From Nostoc sp. GT001 (lineage in GTDB: Bacteria; Cyanobacteriota; Cyanobacteriia; Cyanobacteriales; Nostocaceae), in NCBI RefSeq assembly GCF_030382115.1, contig NZ_JAUDRJ010000003.1, positions 1,836,935 to 1,883,317 on the forward strand: a stretch of 46,383 nucleotides of DNA, given 5' to 3'. The notes beneath the pieces are model-generated. The model had not been told where the DNA came from. It ran no database searches and worked only from the letters and a program-made list of their open reading frames with translations. The translations under genes were made by a program, and so were the position numbers. Each line of letters begins with the position of its first letter. Positions within the stretch are counted from its first letter, which is position 1. This document shows, in pieces, positions 26,596 through 37,651 of this stretch.

Positions 26596-29500
26596 ATGTT
26601 GGAGAAAATTAATACCCTCAATGGGTTTCAGGCAAACTTAGCAGACCAAGCAGCACTGGAAACTGCGCTCCTGACCCATCCAGAAATTGAAGAGTGTCGG
26701 GTATTAATCCGAGAAACAGAAACCGCAGATATGTGGTTAGTTGCCTACATAGTTGCATCAGGAAAATGTTCGTTGGCACAACTAAATGCATATTTGCGGG
26801 TTCATTTGCCAAACAATATCCTGCCTCAATCCTACGTTTGGTTATCCAGATTGCCGCTTACCAGTGAGGGACTGATTGACGATCGCCGACTAACTGATTT
26901 GGTGGCAATCGACATCGATTTGGTTAATCGATGGGAGTCGTCTTTGCGATCGCTCTCCTCGATTAACCAAGTCGCAGTTATCGTACAAGAGCAGAGGAAA
27001 CAACTACCACCATTACACGTTTGGGATTTGCTAGGTAATCCACAAGGAACAAAGCCCAATTTTCAATTAGAGGATTCTGGAGAAAAACTAGAATTAGATG
27101 GCGTCAATCAACAATTTGAGCCTTCACAATCTCAGATTTCCCAGCCAAAAGCCAAAGCAATTAGTCATGGCGAACCTTTACAACTGGGAACAGACGCAAC
27201 TACTAACTTACCAAAACTACTTCAAAGGGCAGCGTTACAAAGCTCAAAAGGAATTACTTACATCCAACCCGATGATACTTACCAAAATCAATCCTACGAA
27301 GATTTATTAGACGCAGCTCAACGCATTTTGGCGGGTTTAAGAAAGTTGGGGCTTGTGCCTCAAGATAGAATTCTCTTTCAATTTGACCAACCTCAAGATT
27401 TCATTCCTGCTTTCTGGGGCTGTATTTTGGGCGGATTCATCCCAATTCCTTTATCCGTTCCTCACGCCTACGATCGCTCTGATGGTTTCGTGAATAAATT
27501 AGCTCAAATCTGGCAAAGACTAAAACCAAGCTTGGTACTAACTAACGAGCGATTAGCACCTGAACTGAGACGTTCCCTGACAGATTTACCACTTGACAAT
27601 TTGGCGATCGCTACCATCAATGAGTTGCAATCTCACCATCCCGATCCTAACTGGTATGTTCCGGCGACCGATGATTTGGCAGTGCTATTTTTAACTTCTG
27701 GCAGTACAGGTACGCCGAAAGCAGTTATGCAAAGCCATCGCAGTCTCATCTGTCGGTCGGCTGCGAGTGTCCAGATGAATGGGTTTACCCAAGAAGATGT
27801 TTCCTTGAACTGGATGCCACTCGATCACGTTGCCGGATTAGTGTATTTTCATATTCGGGATGTGTATGTGGGTTGTCAACAAATTCATGCTGTCACCGAT
27901 TGGGTATTGCAACAACCCCTGAAATGGCTTGATTGGATATCTAACTATCGGGTGAGTGTGACCTTTGCACCCAATTTCGCTTATGGGCTAATCAACGCAG
28001 CTGAAGCAAAACTTTCTCAGGGGCATTGGGATTTATCATCAGTGCGATACATCTTTAACGGAGCAGAAGCCATTGTCGGCAAAACTGCAAGAAGATTTCT
28101 CGAATTGCTGACAGCCCACGGACTCCCGACTACGGCAATACATCCAGCTTGGGGAATGGCTGAAACTTGTTCGGGAGTGACTTACTCTCACAACTTTTCT
28201 GGAGAATCAACTACAGATGAAGATGCATTCGTAGAAGTTGGAGCGCCGATTCCCGGATTTTCTCTGCGGATAGTTGATGCTCAAGACCAGCTCGTTGAGG
28301 AAGGAGCCATCGGACGACTGCAAGTTAAAGGACTGACAGTCACATCAGGTTATTTTGGTCAACCGGAACTGAATTCAGAGGTTTTTACAGAAGATGGCTG
28401 GTTCAAGACGGGAGATTTAGGTTTATTACGACAAGGACGTTTAACAATTACAGGCAGAGAGAAAGACGTTATTATCGTCAATGGCCTGAATTACTATAGT
28501 CATGAAATCGAAGCAGTTGTTGAAGAAATTGCAGGTGTAGTTGTTTCCTACACTGCCGCAGTGGCCGTCCGCGATGGAGAAACTACAGAACAACTGGCTA
28601 TCTTCTTCCATACAGGTGAAGCGAATGAAATGCAAATTTCAACGTTGATGCAAACCATTCGCCAAAAAGTTGTGCAACGTTGTGGGATCAATCCCAGCTA
28701 TGTGATTCCAGTTGAAAAAGCTGCGATTCCCAAAACGGCCATTGGTAAGATCCAGCGATCGCAACTGGTTAAACGCTTTGAATCAGGTGAATTTAAACCT
28801 ATCCTGCGTCAGTTTGATATCCTCAGTGGCAATGCCAACACAATACCTGACTGGTTTTATCGCCGAATTTGGTGTGTTAAGCAGTTAAGTCACAAGCATC
28901 TGGAGCCAGTTAAACTTCCGACTCAGAAATCCCTCGTGTTTCTCGATGGTTTAGGTTTAGGAAATTACCTGTGTACAGAACTCAAACGCCATAACCAATC
29001 TTATATCTGCGTTGCAGTAGGTACGGATTTTATCAAATCTGAGCAAGGCGATCGCTTTACCATCAATCCCGAAAATCCCGATCACTATCGGCGGTTGCTA
29101 GAGTCTTTGGCATCGGATATTCCCACTCAGATTTTGCATTTATGGACATATAACGAGTTTATGAGTCAGGTTTCTAGTCTAGAGGAACTAGAACGTGCCC
29201 AATACTTAGGACTATATAGCATTCTATTTTTAGTGCAAGCCTTAGCAAATGCCAAGGAAAAACACCAACTACTAGATGTAGACATTCAGTTACAAGTCAT
29301 TTCTAACAACGTCCAGTTAACTAGCAGCGATGATGCGATCGCTTATGAAAAATCCACACTTATCGGATTATTGAAAACAATTCCTTTAGAACTATCTTGG
29401 TTGCACTGTCGCCACATTGACTTGGAAGTTGGGTCACTGGAAACAAATGCTAACTATGTGTTTAAAGAATTAAATATTACTAAATATGATAGTGAAATTG

Positions 29501-32500
29501 CTTACCGTCAAGGTCAACGGCTAGTCTCGTCACTTGCCAAAGTCGATATGCTTGCTAGTCCAACCCAAGAAATACCAATTAAACCAGGGCAGACTTATCT
29601 GGTAACAGGCGGATTGGGTGGAATTGGGGCTTCAGTTTGCCAATATTTACTTAAGCAATTTGGTGTGCGATTGCTGATTGTTGGCAGAACAAATTTGCCA
29701 CCAGAAACAGAATGGTCGCAGCATCTCGAACAGAATACAGCGATCGCCAAACGACTGAAAAATTATCGATCTCTCTTAGCGATAAGTGGTGATTTATTAT
29801 ACAAATCTCTTGATGTCTGCGATTTAACTTGTTTGCAACAGGCTGTCACGGAGGCAGAGTTGAGATGGAATCAACCCTTGGCAGGAATTATTCATCTCGC
29901 AGGTGAAGGCGACCTCAAACACCACTGGACAGTGATGGAAAATCACTGGATAGCTGCGGCTACATTAGAAAGCTTTCGTACCATGCTGCGCCCGAAAGTT
30001 CAGGGCACTTGGACACTTTTTCAACTGATTCAGAATCGACCAGATGCCCTTTTCATCGGCTTTTCTTCCGTAAATAGTGTGTTTGGCGGAGCAACCTTTA
30101 GTGCCTATGCTGCTGCCAACAGTTTCTTAGATGGTTGTTGTCAGTATCAGCAATACCATTACCATCCTGAAACTTACTGCTTTAACTGGAGCCAGTGGGA
30201 TGATGTTGGCATGAGCGAAGGAAACCCCATCCACAGCCGGGAAGCAGCTCATCGCTTGGGCTATCAAAGTATTACTCAAGAACAGGGTTGGCGTTCCTTG
30301 CTGGCAGGTTTATCGCGTCATCAACCGCAGCTGATTGTCGGTTTAGATGGCAGCAATCGCCATATTCGTCGATATCTGAAAACAGAAGTCGATAACGTCG
30401 AGAAATTAACCGCTTATGTCACCACTGTAGATGGTGCAGAGGTGCATGATTGGGAGCAAATGAGAGTTAGCGATCGCTTTGGGACTCCTAGCCATTGTGA
30501 AATTGTACAGCTTGCGGAAATGCCTTTGACACAAACGGGTACGATAGACATTGCCAAAATTATTGGCAGCAATCAGAAGCACAACCAACCTTGGCAAGTC
30601 GTTTTGCCCCAAACTGACATTCAACGCCAGATAGCTCAAATATGGCAAGACGTACTCGGCATTTCTTCGGTGAGTATCGATCGCAACTTTTTTGAACTCG
30701 GTGGCAGTTCGCTCACCTTGGTTCGGGTTCACGATCGGTTACAACAACAATTTGGGCAACATCTATCACTGATTGACTTGTTCCAATATCCAACGATTCA
30801 GACGCTAGCAGAGTTTCTGAATCAAGCTCAAATGCCATTGCCGGAGCGATCGCAATTATCGCCATCCCATCACCTGGGTGAAATGAAAAGTACCCAGCAA
30901 TTAGAAATTGCCATCATCGGTATGTCTGGGCGTTTTCCAGGAGCCAAAACACTCGATGAATTCTGGCAAAACTGCTGTAATGGCGTGGAATCGATTTCAT
31001 TCTTCAGTGATGAAGAACTGGAGTTAGCCGGAATCGATTCTTCATCCTTGAATGATGCCAATTATGTGAAAGCTAGTGGTATCTTATCTGACATAGATTT
31101 ATTTGATGCCGCGTTTTTCGATATCTCGCCCAAAGAAGCTCAAATCCTCGATCCGCAACATCGCCTGTTTCTAGAGTGTGCTTGGGAAACACTCGAAAAT
31201 GCTGGTTACGACCCCGCAACTTATACAGGATTAATCGGGGTTTATGCAGGTATGGGGATGAATCTTTATGCAGGTCGAACTTACTGGAATCACAATCTTT
31301 ACCCAAATCGCGATCGCCTAGAACACGTTGATGACACACAACTGGCGATCGCTAATGGTGCGGATTTTCTCCCCACGCGGGTTTCATACAAATTCAACTT
31401 GCAAGGGCCGAGCGTCAACGTCCAAACTGCTTGCTCAACTTCCTTAGTTGCAGTTCATCAAGCCTGTCGGAGTTTGATTCAGGGAGAATGCGATATGGCT
31501 CTGGCTGGTGCTGCGGCGATCGCAGTACCCCAAAAATCTGGTTATCGGTATCAGCCAGGAATGATTCTTTCACCCGATGGTCACTGCCGAGCATTTGACG
31601 CTAACTCCCAAGGAACCGTTGGCGGCAATGGCGTTGGCATTGTGATGTTAAAACGATTGGCAGATGCGATCGCCGATGGAGATCATATTTACGCCGTCAT
31701 TAAGGGTTCTGCGATTAATAACGATGGCTCCCAAAAAATCAGCTATACGGCTCCCAGCGTTCAGAGACAGGCAGCAATGATTGCCCAAGCCCAAGCGATC
31801 GCAGATATTAATCCAGAAACTATTACTTACATCGAAACCCACGGAACCGGAACGACTCTCGGCGATCCGATTGAAATTGCAGCCTTAACCCAGGCATTTC
31901 GTAGCAAAACACAGAAGCAACAATTTTGCGCCATCGGTTCTGTAAAGACTAACATCGGACATTTAGATACAGCTTCAGGCATAGCAGGATTGATTAAAAC
32001 AGTTTTGGCACTCAAACACCGATTGCTACCGCCTAGCCTAAATTTTAAACATCCCAATCCCAAGATTGATTTTGCTAACAGTCCATTTTACGTAAATACA
32101 ACTTTATCAGACTGGCAAACAGACCAAATGCCTCGGCGGGCTGGCGTAACTTCTTTAGGTGTTGGCGGTACGAATGTTCATGTGATTTTGGAGGAAGCAC
32201 CGGGGGAGAGTAGGGGGGCAGGGGGCAGGGGGCAGGGGGCAGGGGAGCATGTCAAATCCCTGTTGACGCTTTCGGCAAAAAGTGAAACAGCGTTATGGGA
32301 ATTAGCTGGGCGGTATGTGGGGTTTTTGGAGTCTTGCTCAGAAGTATCTTTGAGGGATATTTGTTATACGAGTAATGTGGGGCGATCGCATTTTGATTAT
32401 CGGCTGGCTTTGGTTGCCGATTCACCCGCACAATTGAGAAATCAACTAACAACATTTATTGCCGAAAATTCGCGCACTCGCTCTCAGGCTTCAGGGGTAG

Positions 32501-35500
32501 CTTTCCTATTTACTGGACAAGGTTCGCAGTATATCGGTATGGGACGAGAACTTTACGAAACCCAACCTGTTTTTCGGCAAGCCCTCGAACGCTGTGCCCA
32601 AATCCTGGACTCGTTATTAGAGCAACCATTGTTAGAAGTGCTGTATCCATTAGGGGAAAGGGGAAAGGGGAAAGGGGAAAGGGAAAAGAACTTAGGGGGT
32701 CATATTCTGGATGAAACGGGCTATACCCAACCTGTCTTATTTGCTTTGGAATATGCATTGTCTGAGCTATGGCAATCTTGGGGTATCAAGCCTAGTGTTG
32801 TGATGGGTCATAGTGTGGGCGAATATGTTGCCGCAACTGTTGCAGGTGTATTCAGTCTAGAAGATGGATTGAAACTCATCGCCGCACGGGGTAAATTGAT
32901 GCAAGCACTACCGCAGACAGGGGCAATGGTAGCGGTATTTACTGATTTGGCACAAGTATCTGCGGTAATTGATTCATTGCCGGAGGTGGCGATAGCTGGA
33001 ATCAACGCACCAAGGCAAATCGTTATCTCTGGTGCGGCTGGGGCGATCGCATCGGCTGTGGCTATCTTAGAAGCCAGAGGAGTGCAAACAAAGTCACTGA
33101 AAGTTTCCCATGCTTTTCATTCGCCATTGATGCAACCAATGGTGGCAGAGTTTGGGCAGATTGCCCAGCAAGTGAGCTACCGGACACCAAACCCGAATAT
33201 TCGATTTATTTCCAATATCACAGGGCAATTGGCAGGAGTGGAGATTAGCACGCCTGAATATTGGGTGCAGCATGTGTTGCAGCCAGTGCAATTTGCTAAC
33301 AGCATTGTCAGCCTGTCAGCGTTAGGAAATTTGGCTTGTTTGGAAGTGGGGCCGCACCCAATTTTAGTAAGCATGGGTCGTCAGTGTATCCCAGAATCGG
33401 GACATCTGTGGCTGGCAAGCCTCAAATCGCAAGAATCGGATTGGCAGCAGATGTTGAGCAGTTTAGCGGCGTTGTATGAGCAGGGAATATCGGTGAATTG
33501 GTCGGAGTTTCATCGGGGATCTGAGCATCGGCGCGTGGTGTTGCCAAATTATCCCTTTGAGCGATCGCGTTTTTGGGTTGAACCAAACAAAGACAGCAGC
33601 CAAAAAAAGGTTCAACTCTCCTCTGCAAATCTTAAATCTTCTCATCCTCTGCTCGGTTCTAGATTGCACTTGGCAGACTCGAAAGAGATTCGTTTCCAGA
33701 CGCAAATCAATTCTCATTTCCCCGCTTTTTTAGCTGACCATCGCGTTTACGGAAAAGTTATCGTGCCAGGAACAGCCTATCTAGAGATGGTTTTAGGGGC
33801 AGCAGCGAAGGTTTTGAAATGCAAAAATTTAATTTTAGAAAATGTCCTATATAAACGGGCATTAACTCTATCAGAAAATGAAGTTAAAACACTCCAGCTA
33901 ATTCTTCACCCAACGGAACAACAGGGATATTCCTTTGAAATTTTTAGTTGTGAACTAGATGAAGAAGATTCTTCACCCTCTTGGATACTGCATGTTTCTG
34001 GAAATGTCAGCGCATCTGATCTCAAACCATCGATGGAACTCTCTGCAACGCCCTGGCTTCCCAAAGAAGTAGCTTCCCATCAGCAAGACGAACATTATCA
34101 ACAGTTTCTTCAACGGGGAGTTGATTATGGTGCTAGTTTTCGGGGAGTTAAAAACTTGTGGTTGGATTTAGAAGTAGTGAGAGGGGAAATTGAGTTACCC
34201 CAAATATGCGTTTTAGAAACAGACGTTTATCAGTTTCATCCAGCATTCTTGGATGCCTGTTTTCAAGTTTTACAAGCTACGTTCCCACAAGATGGTAGCA
34301 AAGAGGCTTATGTACCGATCGCCATCAAGCGATTGCAAGTTTGCGATCGCCCCAACAACCGACTATGGAGTTTTGCCAAAGTACATCCTAGCCAGAACAG
34401 TGGCAAAACACTCATTAGCGATTTGCAATTAGTTACAGATGATGGTGAGACTCTAGCGGTTGTTGAAGGTCTGCAACTTCAAAGGGTCGCTTCGGCTACA
34501 TTGACCTCTCCTCAAGTTCCCCCAGACTGGTTTTATCAAATCGAGTGGCGACCTCAAGCCCGAATGGGGCGATCGCTCTCACCGGACTACTTGCTCAATC
34601 CCAAGGACATCAGCCACAACCTGATTCCTCAATTGGCTGAACTTCTAACAACAATCTCATTAAACGAGGAATTTTTACCCCAACTCGAAGCCCTCAGTGT
34701 GTCTTATGTAATCAGTGCCTTACAACAACTAGGATGGGACTTTCAACTCGGATTGCAGTTCTCCTTTACAGAAATAGCAGAACAGTTGGGGGTGATTAGC
34801 CAGTATCACCAACTGCTACATCGGTTTCTGGATATTTTGACTGAAGCAGGGTGGCTCAGACCTCTTGATTGTGCCAACGGCAGATATCACTGGGAAGTAA
34901 TTAGCACCCTCGATCGCCAAACGCCGCAACCAGACCAACTGTTAGTCCAATTCCCTACCGGAGATACTGAGATCGCCCTAGTAGAACGCTGTGGTGCCAG
35001 CTTACCAGAGGTACTTCAGGGAAAACTTGACCCGCTACAATTACTATTTCCCGATGGTGATTTCACCCTGCTGACGCAACTGTATCAAGATGCCCCAGCT
35101 GCTAGAGTGATGAATACATTGGTGCAAAAGGCAGTTTCCGCTGCACTGCTGCGAGTACCACAGGGAAGCAAGATCCGCTTGCTAGAAATTGGAGCGGGAA
35201 CTGGCAGCACAACCGCTTACATTCTGCCGCAATTGAATAATTATCAAGCTGAATACACTTTCACAGACATTTCACCTCTGTTTGCAGCCAAAGCACGGGA
35301 GAAGTTTCGGGATTACCCATTTGTCCGCTATCAGGCTTTAGATATCAGCCGAGATCCAGCGACTCAAGGCTTGGAAGGGCAACAATACGATGTGATTCTG
35401 GCAGCCAATGTGTTACACGCGACACCAGATTTACAACAAACATTGGCCCACGTCCACAGCTTATTAGCACCAGGCGGAATTCTGGTGATGTTAGAAGTCA

Positions 35501-37651
35501 CCGATCGCCATTGTTGGCTAGATTTGAGCTTCGGTTTGACCCCAGGTTGGTGGTTGTTTGCCGATCGCTGGTTACGACCGAATTACCCACTCTTAAGTAG
35601 TGCCGAGTGGCAAGATGTGTTGCAAGCGAATGGATTTACATCGGCGGTGGCGATCGCACCTAAAAATCAAGTCATCGGTTCCCTGGCTCAGGCTGTGATT
35701 GTTGCCCAAAAAGGAACCGAGAGCCATATACCACAAAACTGGCTAATTTTAGCAGATAGTCAAGGTATCAGTCAGAAACTTGCTCGACGGTTTCAAGAAC
35801 GAGGAGATACTTGTACTCTAGTTTTTCCCGGACAGGAATACGAACTGTTGAGCGAGTTCGAGTTTAGGATTAATCCTCAGAAACCGGAAGATTTTCAGCG
35901 GTTGGTTTCGCACATACTTAGGAAGCGATCGCGTCTTTTAGGGGTGGTACATTTGTGGAGCCTGGAGACTTTAACCGTCGAAGATTTGCAAGCAGCAACC
36001 CGTATTGGCTGTGGCAGTACTCTGTACTTGGTGCAAGCCCTAGTTAAAAAGATGGGTATAACGCCACCTCAGTTATGGGTAATAACTAGAGGAGCAGTTG
36101 CCGATAAAGCTGGATTAGTTCAATCGCCCCTATGGGGAATGGGGAAGGCAATCGTCAAAGAACACCCAGAATTACAGCTTCGTTTGATAGATTTAGACCT
36201 CCAAGAAAATTATCGGCTAACTCAAAATCCCCTTGATGCATTATTTGCAGAGTTGACATCACCAGATCGAGAAAATCAAATTGCATTCCGTAATGGGATG
36301 CGTCAGGTGGCAAGACTGGTTCCTTACCGTAATCCCAATGAAAAAGTAGGGGAGCAGGGAGCAAGGGAGCAGGGGGAAAAATCACCCACAAGGGGTGAGT
36401 TTTCAACCAACGGGGAAAAAGAGCAAGGGAGCTTTCACCCACAAGGGGTGAGGTTTGTACCTTTAGTTCCCCCTGCCCCCTGCCCCCTGCCCCCTGCCTC
36501 TTATCAAGCAGATATCCCCATCCACCCAGATAGTACCTACTTAATTACTGGTGGATTAGGGGGACTGGGACTGCTAATTGCCCATTGGTTAGGAGAACGT
36601 GGGGCAAAGCACTTAGTTCTCATGGGACGCAGGGGAACAAACGAACAGAGCGATCGCCAGATTCAGCAACTTCAGGCACAAGGTGTATCGGTGATGGTAA
36701 TGCAAGCTGACGTGTCTGTGCAGTCACAAGTGGCGGAGGTATTGGCAGAAATTGGCCGCAGCCACCCACCTCTACACGGCATTATCCATGCAGCCGGAGT
36801 GTTGGATGACGGTGTTTTACTCCAGCAAACTTGGGAGCGCTTTCATCGAGTCATGGCACCAAAAGTACAAGGTGCTTGGAATCTGCACGCATTAACCCAA
36901 GCCCTACCGCTCGATTTCTTCATCTTGTTTTCTTCGGCTGCTTCTGTTTTGGGTTCTGCTAGGTCAAGCTAATCACTGCGCTGCCAATGCCTTTTTAGAC
37001 GCTTTAGCACATTATCGTCATCAATTGGGATTACCGGGATTGAGTATTAACTGGGGAGCTTGGGCTGAAATTGGTGCAGCCGCCGAGCGTCAGTTCGGTA
37101 AGCAACTCCAACATCAGGGAATGGAAATGATGTCGCCATCCCAAGGTTTACAGGCTTTGGAGCAGAGCTTTTCTTGGGAGGTTGCTCAAGTAGGTGTGAT
37201 GCCACTCAATTGGCTGACATTTATGCAGCAATTCTCACCGGAGACTTGTCCGGCATATTTGGCAGAGTTTTCTCAGGTGGGGATTGCTCAATCGCTATCA
37301 CCACCGCCGATGGAAATTCAGCAGCAATTGCAAACTCATGACTTTGGCGATCGCTTGCAGATTTTAACCATTTATCTGAAAGAAAAGATTGCCAAAGTGT
37401 TGGGTTGTTCTGTGGATCGAGTGGATGCCAATCAAGCACTGAGCAAAGCCGGACTAGATTCTTTGATGGCGATTGAAATCCGCAATCGCATCATCACAGA
37501 ACTGGGAATTGACCTTTCTTTAGAAAAGTTTGTTGAAGGTTCCAGCATTAACCAACTAGCAGACCTGTTATTGAAACAGCTAGCTTTACAGGGACTCAAC
37601 GAAAATTCGGCGATGGAAATTACTGAGGATGTGGAAGAAATAATACTATGA
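26596..37651 (+). CDS. A-KR-PCP-KS-AT-DH-cMT-KR-ACP hybrid synthase; one frameshift near 36961
   Basis: The frame runs to 36972 and resumes in the next frame; removing one base in GCT[A]GGT (36958-36964) gives about 3684 residues. Order: AMP-ligase C-terminal-like segment (about 15-100), acyl-adenylating domain ([18 protein letters not shown] near 365, [34 protein letters not shown]), a KR with intact Ser/Tyr ([17 protein letters not shown]; no LDD), PCP (GGSSLTLV near 1370), KS ([31 protein letters not shown] intact), malonyl-type AT (GHSVGEY, AARGKLM, HAFHSPL), DH ([18 protein letters not shown]), cMT ([13 protein letters not shown]), KR ([10 protein letters not shown]) and ACP ([10 protein letters not shown]). 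The A-KR-PCP start recalls alpha-keto-acid loading modules such as AerA. In the second KR the catalytic Tyr is His (ANHCAAN, codon 36974-36976). It couples by ATGA to the next gene, and a GGAG site precedes the start. Confidence 0.9.
32214..32241. repeat. GGGGGCA heptamer array in a KS-AT linker
   Basis: Four exact 7-bp units encode the linker GGRGQGAG. Because 7 is not a multiple of 3, three units restore frame; copy-number change by one would break the gene. Confidence 0.85.
32653..32680. repeat. GGGGAAA heptamer array inside an AT domain
   Basis: Four exact 7-bp units encode a basic stretch (RGKGKGERE) right after [10 protein letters not shown] in the AT, the same place as the TTTCCCC array at 14998-15018 in KS-AT. 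Confidence 0.85.
36345..36500. repeat. Repeat-rich insert in the second KR domain
   Basis: GGGAGCA units (about 36350-36376), two copies of a TCACCC-ACAAG-GGGTGA palindrome (about 36385-36402 and 36435-36452) and CCCCCTG units (about 36470-36497) follow each other, all translated in frame just before the KR nucleotide-binding motif. The G-rich and C-rich arms are complementary and could fold back. Confidence 0.75.
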
